Part shown: piece by piece, positions 36,468-44,674 of the stretch
Layout of the letters: each line of letters opens with the position of its first letter
How positions within the stretch are numbered: position 1 is the first letter of the stretch
Origin: Roseobacter sp. HKCCD6576-2
Lineage (GTDB): Bacteria; Pseudomonadota; Alphaproteobacteria; Rhodobacterales; Rhodobacteraceae
NCBI RefSeq assembly: GCF_013179285.1
Contig: NZ_WVNW01000005.1
Coordinates: 1 to 64,000, forward strand
Direction: 5' to 3'
Length of the DNA: 64,000 nt
Translations under genes and position numbers: made by a program
The notes under the pieces: model-generated
Databases searched by the model: none
Told to the model about the DNA's origin: nothing
The model's input: only the letters and a program-made list of their open reading frames with translations

Positions 36468-36491
36468 TTCCCTCTCAGCAACGAACGTCTC

Positions 36492-36950
36492 TTAGATCAG
36501 CAGGGAGGCCCCCCCTTCATGGCGGAGCAGCGCCACCTTTGTCTCCACCCCGCCTGCGCCGGAAAACCCGGTCAGGCCCTTGGACCCCATCACCCGGTGG
36601 CATGGAATGAGGATCGGGATCGGATTGCCGCCGCAGGCTTGGCCAACGGATTGCGCAGATTGCCCGAGATCTTTCGCGATCTCGCCATATGTTCGTGTAT
36701 AGCCAAAGGGAATGGCCGAAATCGCATCACAAACCGCGATTTGAAAGGCAGACCCTTTGGGGGCCAGCGGCACGGCAAACTCGGTCAGGTCCCCGGCGAA
36801 ATAGGCGTCAATCTCGGCCACGGCCTGGCGTAGGACGGGCGTTTCCGCTGCCCCCGCCCCCGCCCGCCAATTGACAGCCGTGATCGCGCCGTCTTCCTCG
36901 GTCAGGGTTAACCAACCGACGGGGGTTTCGACGCTTGCCTGTTCCGCCAT
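36492..36950 (-). CDS. ogt: methylated-DNA--protein-cysteine methyltransferase
   Basis: A 152-aa O6-alkylguanine-DNA alkyltransferase. The acceptor motif PCHRV (Cys about 117) lies in ILIPCHRVMGSKGLTGFSGAGG. FGYTRTYGEIAKDLGQSAQSVGQACGGNPIPI is the DNA-binding helix-turn-helix, with the Tyr and Arg finger replaced by Gln-Ser-Val-Gly-Gln around the usual A-x-R-A-V-G position, a mild variation. It repairs O6-methylguanine by suicide transfer. It starts 3 nt after the stop of yghU on the same strand and is probably co-transcribed with it. Confidence 0.9.
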   Translation of the reverse strand: MAEQASVETPVGWLTLTEEDGAITAVNWRAGAGAAETPVLRQAVAEIDAYFAGDLTEFAVPLAPKGSAFQIAVCDAISAIPFGYTRTYGEIAKDLGQSAQSVGQACGGNPIPILIPCHRVMGSKGLTGFSGAGGVETKVALLRHEGGASLLI

Positions 36951-36953
36951 CGG

Positions 36954-37820
36954 CTACTCCGCTGCATCCAGTTTGTCTTGGGTCTTGGTCTCGAAATCGC
37001 TGGCATCGTGGCGCTCGTGAAGTTGCATCTCCGGCTCCCCGAAGGCGCGGTTCACCATCCGGCCACGCTGCACCGCGGGCCGTGCGTCGATCCGTTTGGC
37101 CCAGTCCATCACATGGGTGTAGCTCGCCACATCCAGGAACTCCGCCGCGCTATAGAGGCGGCCCAGAACCAACTGCCCATACCAGGCCCAGATCGCCATA
37201 TCGGCAATCGTATAGACCCCGCCAGCCATCCACTCACTATCGGCCAAATGCCGGTTCAGCACATCGAGTTGGCGCTTGGTTTCCATGGCAAAGCGGTCGA
37301 TCGGGTATTGCCATTTCTCGGGCGCATAGGCGTAGAAATGGCCAAACCCGCCGCCCAGATAGGGCGCGGAGCCCATCTGCCAGAAGAGCCAGGACAGCAT
37401 CTCGGGCCGGTCCTTGGCCTCGGTCACGAAGGCCCCATGTTTCTCGGCCAGGTAGAGCAGGATCGCACCGGATTCGAAAATCCGCGTCGGCGGCGTGGTG
37501 GAGCGATCCATCAGCGCGGGGATTTTCGAATTGGGGTTCACATCGACAAAGCCGCTGCCGAACTGATCGCCTTCGGAGATGTTGATCAGCCAAGCATCAT
37601 ATTCGGCATCTGCATGGCCCGCCGCCAACAGCTCCTCAAGAAGAACCGTGACCTTCACCCCATTGGGCGTCGCCAGGGAGTAGAGCTGCAACGGATGTAT
37701 ACCCACAGGCAGGTCTTTATCATGGGTCGGCCCGGCGATGGGCCGGTTGATCGAGGCGAATTCGCCGCCGTTGCCCTGCTCCCAAGTCCAAACGGCGGGC
37801 GGGGTGTAGCTGTCAGTCAT
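36954..37820 (-). CDS. yghU: glutathione S-transferase family, YghU-like
   Basis: A 288-aa Nu-class GST-like disulfide-bond reductase. The N-terminal extension with FASINRPIAGPTHDKDLPVGIHPLQLYSLATPNGVKV (about residues 21-57) is the YghU/YfcG signature, followed by INISEGDQFGSGFVDVNPNSKIPALMD and a GST C-terminal helical domain with WLFWQMGSAPYLGGGFGHF. YghU binds two glutathiones and reduces organic hydroperoxides and disulfides. It is upstream of ogt by 3 nt, suggesting a small detoxification and repair operon. Confidence 0.9.
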   Translation of the reverse strand: MTDSYTPPAVWTWEQGNGGEFASINRPIAGPTHDKDLPVGIHPLQLYSLATPNGVKVTVLLEELLAAGHADAEYDAWLINISEGDQFGSGFVDVNPNSKIPALMDRSTTPPTRIFESGAILLYLAEKHGAFVTEAKDRPEMLSWLFWQMGSAPYLGGGFGHFYAYAPEKWQYPIDRFAMETKRQLDVLNRHLADSEWMAGGVYTIADMAIWAWYGQLVLGRLYSAAEFLDVASYTHVMDWAKRIDARPAVQRGRMVNRAFGEPEMQLHERHDASDFETKTQDKLDAAE

Positions 37821-37995
37821 GTCGGTTGGTCCTTTTCTTGCCGAACGGCAGATGCGTTGCCATCAATCTAGACCGCCGGGGCGGGCAACCCAAGCCACAG
37901 GTCCGTGTTCTCTGATGCACAATCGCTCCGGCGCCAAACGCGCGAGATTGATCCAAAGCAATACCGACAATGGAACCTTGTGGCACACTTGGGTC

Positions 37996-38343
37996 ATGGC
38001 CAAAGCACCGCCCACCATTCCCGAATATATCGCCGTCCGACCCAAACCGGTCAGGGAGCTATTGGAGGCGTTGCAGTCGCTTCTCGAAGATACGCTCCCA
38101 GGGGCCGCTTCCGACATGAAATGGGGTGCGCCCGTTTGGTTCAACGCGGCGGGTGAGCCCGTCATCTACCTCTATGGCGGCAAAGCCCACGCGCATCTTG
38201 GCTTTGTGCATGGTGCCGAGTTGGATGACCCGGACGAATTGCTCAAAGGCGCCAACAAGACCGGGCGGCATGTGAAACTGCTCCCCGGCCAATCCTTGCC
38301 GACACCGGCGCTGGTGGCCTTGATCCGGCAAGCCGCGAGTTGA
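37996..38343 (+). CDS. DUF1801-domain protein (115 aa)
   Basis: A small protein with a YdhG/DUF1801-type fold (SCP-like): LLEALQSLLEDTLPGA (about residues 19-34), MKWGAPVWF (about 39-47), and YGGKAHAHLGFVHGAELDDPDELLKGANKTGRHVKL (about 57-92). The family has no assigned biochemical function. The start ATG 37996 (MAKAPPTIPEY) was chosen; a longer in-frame start at 37819 would overlap the divergent yghU and reads as low-complexity. It is convergent with ileS (65 nt between stops). Confidence 0.8.
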   Translation: MAKAPPTIPEYIAVRPKPVRELLEALQSLLEDTLPGAASDMKWGAPVWFNAAGEPVIYLYGGKAHAHLGFVHGAELDDPDELLKGANKTGRHVKLLPGQSLPTPALVALIRQAAS

Positions 38344-38408
38344 ACAGCCAAAGGCACCAAGTCGCCATGGCGTGCCGCGAGCCGCTCAGCCCGCGACACA
38401 TGTTTGGA

Positions 38409-41375
38409 TCAGCTTAGCGCCTCATTGCATCGTCCGCAGACGCCCGGATGCGCATGCCGCCCCACATCCGGGAGGATTTTCCAGCAGCGCTGGCATTTCT
38501 CGCCCTCGGCGGGTTCGAACACCACGCCGACGCCCTCGGTTTCTGGCAGGCGGAACGCCTCTGCCGGGATCGGGTCGCCGGTCAGGGTCAGAGCAGAGGT
38601 GATCGTGATGTCGTCAAACGCCACGGATTTCAGAACCTCCAGCATCTCCGGATCACGGGCATGGACCACGGGCGCGGCCTCAAGCGAGGCGCCGATCACC
38701 TTATCCTGACGCTGGATCTCCAAAGCCGCCGTCACGACCCGGCGGGCCGTGCGAATCTTGGCCCATTTCTGCGCCAGCGGCTCATCGCGCCATTCGCCCG
38801 GCGTGTCCGGGAAATCCATCAAGTGGATCGAGCTGTCCTCACCCGGGAACCGCTCCAGCCAGACCTCCTCCATCGTGAAGACCAGAACCGGCGCGAGCCA
38901 GCTGGTTAGCCGGTGGAACAGGATATCGAGCACCGTGCGCGCCGCGCGCCGCCGCGCCGTGTCGCCATCGCAATAGAGCGCGTCTTTGCGGATGTCGAAA
39001 TAGAAGGCCGACAAGTCCGTGGTCGCAAAGGTGAAAACCGCCTGGAACACACCCTGGAAGTCATAGTTCGCATAGCCCGTGCGCACCTGATGATCGAGTT
39101 CGGCCAAGCGATGCAGCACCCACCGTTCCAACTCGGGCATCTCGGTGGGCTCCACCCGGTCGGCCTCGGTGAAATCGGCGAGGCTGCCTAACATGAAGCG
39201 CATCGTGTTGCGCAAGCGACGATAGCTGTCGGCGACGCCTTTCAGGATTTCCGGCCCGATCCGATGGTCATGCACATAATCGGTCTGCGCGACCCAAAGG
39301 CGGAGGATGTCAGCGCCGTATTGCTTCACAACCTGCTCAGGCACGATGGTGTTGCCCAAGCTCTTGGACATTTTCATGCCCTTCTCATCGAGCGTGAAGG
39401 CGTGGGTCACCACCGCGCGGTACGGCGCGCGGCCCTTGGTGCCGCAGGCTTGCAGCATTGAGGAATGGAACCAGCCGCGATGCTGGTCGGTGCCTTCGAG
39501 ATAGACATCGGCGATGCCATCCTCGGAGCCGTCCTCACGGTCCCGCAGAACGAAGGCATGCGTGGAGCCGGAATCGAACCAGACATCAAGGATATCAAAG
39601 ACTTGATCGTAATCCTTGGCATTGTGGTCATTGCCCAGGAACCGCTCTTTCGCCCCGTCCTGATACCAGGCATCCGCGCCTTCTTCTTCGAATGCGGCGA
39701 GGATGCGGGCATTCACCGCCTCGTCGCGCAGGAGGAAGTCGGCATCCGTCGGTTTGGCGCCTTTCTTGACGAAACAGGTAAGCGGCACGCCCCAAGCGCG
39801 CTGCCGCGAGAGCACCCAATCGGGCCGCGCTTCGATCATCGAATAGAGCCGGTTCCGCCCGGTTTGCGGCGTCCATTCCACCAGTTGATCGATGGAGGTT
39901 AGTGCCCGTTCACGGATCGTCTTGCCATAGGTGTCTTGACCATCCCCAACTTCGCGGTCGATCGCAGCGAACCATTGCGGCGTGTTGCGGAAGATCAGCG
40001 GGGCTTTCGACCGCCAGCTATGCGGGTAGCTGTGTTTCATGCGGCCGCGCGCCAAGAGCGCCCCGACCTCGACCAGTTTGTCGATCACGGTTGTGTTGGC
40101 GTTCCCCTCTTTGCCATTCGGCTTGAGGATCAGCGTGCCGCCGAAAAACGGCAGATCGGGCCGGAAAGAGCCGTCTTCCAACACGTTATAGGTCATCGGC
40201 AGCCCGTATTTGACACCGATCTGATAGTCGTCATCGCCATGGCTGGGCGCGGTATGCACGAACCCGGTTCCCGCCTCGTCAGTCACATGATCACCAGGGA
40301 GCAGCGGGACATCGAAATCCCACTCGCCATCGCCGCCCTCGGCCCCGCGCAGCGGGTGCGCACAGGCCAGCGCGCCAAGCTCATCCGCCGTCACATCGCG
40401 CAACCGGCGATACATGCTGTCGTCCAGACGGGCCTGAGTGAAGATGCTTTCGGCCAAGGTGTCGGCCACCAGGTACCGCCGCCCGATTTGGGCCCAGCAT
40501 TCCTCAGGCCGCCCCGTCACCTCATAAAGCCCATAAGAGATGTCTGGGCCGAAACAGATCGCCCGGTTCTGCGGCATGGTCCAGGGCGTGGTGGTCCAGA
40601 TCACCACATGCGCGCCATCCAGATCGCCAAGCGGCTCCACCCGCCCGGTGGTCACGCCTTCCCCCATCACCAGCGGATCGGTGCGGGTGTCGCTCAAAAC
40701 CGGGAAGGTGACCCAGATCGTGTGGCTTTGGTGGTCGTGATACTCCACCTCGGCCTCGGCTAGGGCGGTTTTCTCGACCGGCGACCACATCACGGGCTTG
40801 GAGCCTTGATAAAGCGTGCCATTCATCAGGAACTTCTGGAATTCCTCGGCAATCACCCGCTCGGCGTGGAAATCCATCGTCAGATAGGGGTTTTCCCATT
40901 TGCCGGTGACGCCAAGGCGCTTGAACTCCTCGCGCTGGATGTCGACCCAACCTTGGGCAAAGTCGCGGCATTCCTGACGGAATTCATTGACTGGCACGCT
41001 GTCTTTGTCCTGGCCCTTCTGGCGGTATTTCTCTTCGATCTTCCATTCGATCGGCAGGCCGTGACAGTCCCATCCGGGGATGTAGCGCGCATCATGGCCC
41101 ATCATCTGCTGGCTGCGGACGACCATGTCTTTCAGGATCTTGTTCAGCGCGTGACCGATATGGAGATTGCCATTGGCATAGGGCGGGCCGTCATGCACCG
41201 TGAAGGGTTTGCGGCCCTGTTTTTCGCGCAGGCGGTCATAGATCCCGATTTTCTCCCATTTCTCCAGCCACATAGGCTCGCGCTTGGGCAGGCCTGCGCG
41301 CATCGGAAACTCGGTTCGGGGCAGGTTCAGCGTGGATTTGTAGTCGAGGTTTTGATCGGTCGTTTCGGCGCACAT
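38409..41375 (-). CDS. ileS: isoleucyl-tRNA synthetase
   Basis: A 988-aa class I synthetase. GNLHIGHALNKILKD holds HIGH (about residues 72-75). The CP1 editing domain follows, and GMKMSKSLGN is the KMSKS motif (about 645-654). The C-terminal zinc finger CQRCWKILPDVGRHAHPGVCGRC (near 960-982) is the bacterial type-1 form, so this is the mupirocin-sensitive class. AAGGAC lies 11 nt before the ATG. The upstream 0.5 kb contains no gene. It is convergent with the DUF1801 gene. Confidence 0.96.
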   Translation of the reverse strand: MCAETTDQNLDYKSTLNLPRTEFPMRAGLPKREPMWLEKWEKIGIYDRLREKQGRKPFTVHDGPPYANGNLHIGHALNKILKDMVVRSQQMMGHDARYIPGWDCHGLPIEWKIEEKYRQKGQDKDSVPVNEFRQECRDFAQGWVDIQREEFKRLGVTGKWENPYLTMDFHAERVIAEEFQKFLMNGTLYQGSKPVMWSPVEKTALAEAEVEYHDHQSHTIWVTFPVLSDTRTDPLVMGEGVTTGRVEPLGDLDGAHVVIWTTTPWTMPQNRAICFGPDISYGLYEVTGRPEECWAQIGRRYLVADTLAESIFTQARLDDSMYRRLRDVTADELGALACAHPLRGAEGGDGEWDFDVPLLPGDHVTDEAGTGFVHTAPSHGDDDYQIGVKYGLPMTYNVLEDGSFRPDLPFFGGTLILKPNGKEGNANTTVIDKLVEVGALLARGRMKHSYPHSWRSKAPLIFRNTPQWFAAIDREVGDGQDTYGKTIRERALTSIDQLVEWTPQTGRNRLYSMIEARPDWVLSRQRAWGVPLTCFVKKGAKPTDADFLLRDEAVNARILAAFEEEGADAWYQDGAKERFLGNDHNAKDYDQVFDILDVWFDSGSTHAFVLRDREDGSEDGIADVYLEGTDQHRGWFHSSMLQACGTKGRAPYRAVVTHAFTLDEKGMKMSKSLGNTIVPEQVVKQYGADILRLWVAQTDYVHDHRIGPEILKGVADSYRRLRNTMRFMLGSLADFTEADRVEPTEMPELERWVLHRLAELDHQVRTGYANYDFQGVFQAVFTFATTDLSAFYFDIRKDALYCDGDTARRRAARTVLDILFHRLTSWLAPVLVFTMEEVWLERFPGEDSSIHLMDFPDTPGEWRDEPLAQKWAKIRTARRVVTAALEIQRQDKVIGASLEAAPVVHARDPEMLEVLKSVAFDDITITSALTLTGDPIPAEAFRLPETEGVGVVFEPAEGEKCQRCWKILPDVGRHAHPGVCGRCNEALS

Positions 41376-41883
41376 GATCGGCGTCCTTCGTCTCGGATGT
41401 CTCTTGAAATATCAGGGCGGTGCGATGGCTCAAACACCTTGTCCCGGCGTCTCAGTTCTTAGAGAGCCGGGGTTGTAATTCGAATGATGATCCGCAGGCT
41501 GCGATACGTCATGGGGCGGTTTATAAGCTTGGTGTCAGGCGGGGTAAAGACACGCAAATGCGGCAGAAACGTCAGATGCCGTTATGCGGTGCAGCGTCGA
41601 TTGCATTGGCCGCACCTGCACCGCACCTTGATCGGCGCGACTTCCCGCGACCGATTCGCGGTTGCGAGTTCTTCCGATAATCTCTGATCCGGGCCCAGCA
41701 TAACCCGTTCGCGCACCGGCTCATGGCGACATCCTGCCGAAATCATGGGGCTTGCCCCGATTTCACCGGCGGAGTTTGGCCGTAATTGAACACGATGCCC
41801 TAGAATTGCCGCAAGGTGTTCATCTCCTGGCCTGCCTCTCCGATCATATAGGCTTATGGACTTTTTACTGAGTTGGATGCGCT
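41376..41883. other. 508-nt gap upstream of ileS and the Hint gene, no gene seen
   Basis: The gap lies between divergent genes and should hold both promoters. Short open frames (up to about 86 codons) have no ribosome sites or family resemblance. A tRNA-like TTCGAAT near 41480 lacks pairing flanks. On the minus strand, TTATAA near 41523-41528 could serve as a -10 box for ileS; this is weak. No strong inverted repeat was noticed. Confidence 0.4.
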
Positions 41884-42936
41884 GTGGTCGCTAGAACGTT
41901 CTTCGCGTTTGATAGCATTGGATTAACCGTCTCCAATGCATCGCCATCGCTCACCCCTGGCAGTTCAATTATCAACAACTCTGATACGCCGAACGGCACG
42001 ATCTTCGAGTATAGCAAAGGCTTCGGAACAGAGGTCACGCTCGATGACACGGGCGGCGGTCGAAATCGGTTCAACGATGATGACGAAGCCGATCACGTCA
42101 TCATCGATGGCGGTGGCATTGTGGCCGACGGCACCGAAGTCGAATCGGAATCACAGATCTTTCTGCGCGCGTTGGATGAGTTCGGCAATGAAACCGGCCC
42201 AACCATCACCGTCTATGTGTTCTCCCAAGGCGGTGTCACCTCGGATGTCTGGGGCTTTGCGACAGATACCGCGCTAGTCGACGGCACAAGCTATGTGAAA
42301 ACCGGCGGCAACAATGACGGCACCTCGCGCTATCGCGATTTTATCCCGTGTTTCGGACCCGGCACGTTGATGCGCGGCTCAGACGGGTTGGTGGCGGTTG
42401 AAGATGTGCGGATCGGCGACCGGCTCTGGACATTGGACGATCCATCTTGCGCGGTGTCATGGATCGGGCGAACCACCGTCCCGGCGCAAGGCGCGTTTGC
42501 GCCGGTGGTGATCGCCGAAGGCGCGCTTGGAAACACACGAGAGTTGTGTGTGTCGCCTGAGCATCGAATGTATCTCTGCGGTAGTGAAGTTGAGTTGCTC
42601 TTCGGCTGCGATAGCGCGTTATTGGCTGCGAAACATCTGGTTGGTCTTCCGGGGATCACCCGGCGCAGCGGTGGGCAGATTAGCTACACCCATTTGATGT
42701 TTGACCGGCACCGGGTGGTGGAGGCGGAGGGGTGCCTTAGCGAAAGCTTCTTCCCGGCCAATATGGCGATCTCTGCCTTGGACGAGGCACCTTTGGCCGA
42801 GCTGATCAGCCTCTTTCCCGACCTGATCCGCAGGCCCGCCGCCTATGGTCCGACCGCTGCACCCGTGCTCTGCCGGTTTGAGGGGGAGGCTTATCGCGCG
42901 GCGTGGCTGGCGTCCCAGTTGCGCATCGCCGCCTAG
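41884..42936 (+). CDS. Hint-domain (Hint_2) protein
   Basis: A 350-aa protein whose C-terminal half (from about residue 156) is a Hedgehog/intein-type Hint domain: FIPCFGPGTLMRGSDGLVAVEDVRIGDRLWTLDD, with the candidate self-splicing nucleophile Cys near 156, and later SPEHRMYL and HLMFDRHRVVEAEGCLSESF. The N-terminal 155 residues are a Gly/Asp/Asn-rich beta domain, as in secreted repeat proteins. The family is abundant in Rhodobacterales; the domain may cleave or ligate the N-terminal part, but this is unproven. The start is GTG 41884, without a strong ribosome site; no classical signal peptide is seen. It overlaps the convergent transporter by 4 nt. Confidence 0.8.
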   Translation: MVARTFFAFDSIGLTVSNASPSLTPGSSIINNSDTPNGTIFEYSKGFGTEVTLDDTGGGRNRFNDDDEADHVIIDGGGIVADGTEVESESQIFLRALDEFGNETGPTITVYVFSQGGVTSDVWGFATDTALVDGTSYVKTGGNNDGTSRYRDFIPCFGPGTLMRGSDGLVAVEDVRIGDRLWTLDDPSCAVSWIGRTTVPAQGAFAPVVIAEGALGNTRELCVSPEHRMYLCGSEVELLFGCDSALLAAKHLVGLPGITRRSGGQISYTHLMFDRHRVVEAEGCLSESFFPANMAISALDEAPLAELISLFPDLIRRPAAYGPTAAPVLCRFEGEAYRAAWLASQLRIAA

Positions 42937-43844
42937 CCGGTTTCTGCCGCAGCGCGCATCACCGCCCGCTCGCGCATCACGATGTAGAGTCCCGCCGCCA
43001 AGGTTAGGAGGATACCGGCCGCCGCCAAGCCGTTCGGCAGATCGCGGAAGATCAGCCAGCCGACCAGCGTGGCCATCGGGATCTCCAGATACTGCATCGG
43101 CGCCAGGGTCGCCGACGGCGCAAAACGCAGGCTCCAGGTCATCAACAGATGCCCCGCCGCGCCAATGGTCCCAAGCGCGACAAGCAGCCAAATGTCGACC
43201 CCCTGCGGCATGATCCACCCAATCGCAGGCGGGCTGCCCGGCCCCGGCGCGAAGAGAAACAGCGGCAACAAGATCGGCAGCCCCATCAGCCCCGCAACCG
43301 CCTGCAACGCCATCGGATCCACCTCTTTGGCGATCTGGCGCGTGACCAGCATGAAAAGCGCAAAAACAAGCGCCACGCCAAGCGGCAAAAGGGCGGGCGC
43401 GCCAACCTCGGCAAAGCTCGGCTGCACCACCATCAGGGTGCCGACAAAGCCAACCGCGCAGGCCGCCAAGCGGCGCGGGCCGACCTCCTCACCCAGGACG
43501 TATTTGCCCAACAAAAGCATGATGAACGGCATCACAAACGCAATCGCGATAGCATCGGCCAGCGGCAGATAACGGAGCGCCGTGAACATCAGCGCAAGCC
43601 CGGTGATCTGCAAAATCGTCCGCAGAAACATCAGCCGAGTGATCCGCCGCGACGGAAACAGGATCGCGCCCGCCGCCAGCGCCAGCGGCAAAAGCAGGAA
43701 CCCTTGGGCCACAAACCGGACAACAATCAACTGCAGCAACGGGAAATGATCGCCGAGAATCTTGGCCAGCGCATCGGCCAAGGGAATCAGCATGCAAAAC
43801 CCGAGCATTAGCAGGATGCCAAGAAGAGGACGGTCAGCGGTCAT
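42933..43844 (-). CDS. DMT-family transporter (EamA)
   Basis: A 303-aa integral membrane protein with ten hydrophobic helices arranged as two EamA repeats. The first repeat includes FPLLQLIVVRFVAQGFLLLPLAL and LRYLPLADAIAIAFVMPFI, and the second begins near residue 155. DMT exporters move amino acids, metabolites or drugs out of the cell; the substrate cannot be read here. It overlaps the Hint gene's end by 4 nt (convergent) and is followed on the same strand after 38 nt by nothing of related function upstream. Confidence 0.9.
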   Translation of the reverse strand: MTADRPLLGILLMLGFCMLIPLADALAKILGDHFPLLQLIVVRFVAQGFLLLPLALAAGAILFPSRRITRLMFLRTILQITGLALMFTALRYLPLADAIAIAFVMPFIMLLLGKYVLGEEVGPRRLAACAVGFVGTLMVVQPSFAEVGAPALLPLGVALVFALFMLVTRQIAKEVDPMALQAVAGLMGLPILLPLFLFAPGPGSPPAIGWIMPQGVDIWLLVALGTIGAAGHLLMTWSLRFAPSATLAPMQYLEIPMATLVGWLIFRDLPNGLAAAGILLTLAAGLYIVMRERAVMRAAAETG

Positions 43845-43882
43845 GCGCTAGAGGTGACATGTTCCGCCAGTGATGTCAGCCG

Positions 43883-44668
43883 TCAATAGCTGCCTTTGAC
43901 AGCCGATATCAGCGTCTCGGCCAAGCTAAAGCCGCAGCGGCGATAGATTCGGCCCGGCGCGCCATCTCGATCCGCCACAATCACCGGGATTGCGTCTGGA
44001 TCGCACGCCGCGGCCCACCCCGCGCCTGCGGTCACCAACGCCGCACAGATGCCCCGCCGACGATGACTGGGCCGGGTCTCCACATTTTGATAGCGCGCCG
44101 TGCCTTCGCCGAGAAAGACGCCCAGATCACCCACCAGCAGGTCCCCGTCAAACGCGCCGAGCCAACAGGCACCGCCCCCGGCGATCTGGCGGCGGCGCGT
44201 GGCGCACCGCGCCCGGACATAAGGCGTATGTGCCGCACGATCATAGCCCTGCTCGACCCCCGTCTCGATTTGGAGCGCGATCACCTGCTCCCAATCCGCA
44301 TCGGTGGCAATCGGGCGGATCGTGATCCCTTCTGGCGCTTCGCTCGCAATGAGAGGCCCGGTCAGGGTCAGGACATCGGCTTCGTCCAGGTCAAACCCCA
44401 TTTTGACAAGCGCCGCATGGCCCGCGCCGCGCTCCATTCCCGGCGCATCCCAGGCCAGTGTCACATGCTCAGCATCGGGGAAATCGCGTTGAAATTGGGC
44501 AATCTGCACCTTCGGCTCAACGTGGTCCTCGCGGAAGATCACCATATTACCATACCAAAACGATGGCTCAGACGGGGTGCGCAGAACGATCCGATCCGGA
44601 TAAGTTTCGACCTCGCTTACACCCGCTAAGACCGAAAGGTCACTTCGCAACCCAAGCGAGCGCAGCAT
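43883..44668 (-). CDS. GNAT-family N-acetyltransferase
   Basis: A 261-aa protein with an N-terminal half of about 115 residues of low similarity and a C-terminal GNAT domain (about 115-255). GITIRPIATDADWEQVIALQ opens the domain, RYQNVETRPSHRRRGICAALV (about 197-217) is the acetyl-CoA pyrophosphate loop (R/Q-x-x-G-x-G/A), and RIYRRCGF is the C-terminal motif. The substrate is unknown. It is on the same strand as, and 6 nt after, the thioredoxin-reductase fusion gene, so it may share its operon. Confidence 0.85.
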   Translation of the reverse strand: MLRSLGLRSDLSVLAGVSEVETYPDRIVLRTPSEPSFWYGNMVIFREDHVEPKVQIAQFQRDFPDAEHVTLAWDAPGMERGAGHAALVKMGFDLDEADVLTLTGPLIASEAPEGITIRPIATDADWEQVIALQIETGVEQGYDRAAHTPYVRARCATRRRQIAGGGACWLGAFDGDLLVGDLGVFLGEGTARYQNVETRPSHRRRGICAALVTAGAGWAAACDPDAIPVIVADRDGAPGRIYRRCGFSLAETLISAVKGSY

Positions 44669-44674
44669 GGCACC

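Noticed and set aside
41376-41883. tRNA-like TTCGAAT near 41480
   Set aside because: The flanks cannot form a T-stem and no acceptor or anticodon arm can be drawn.
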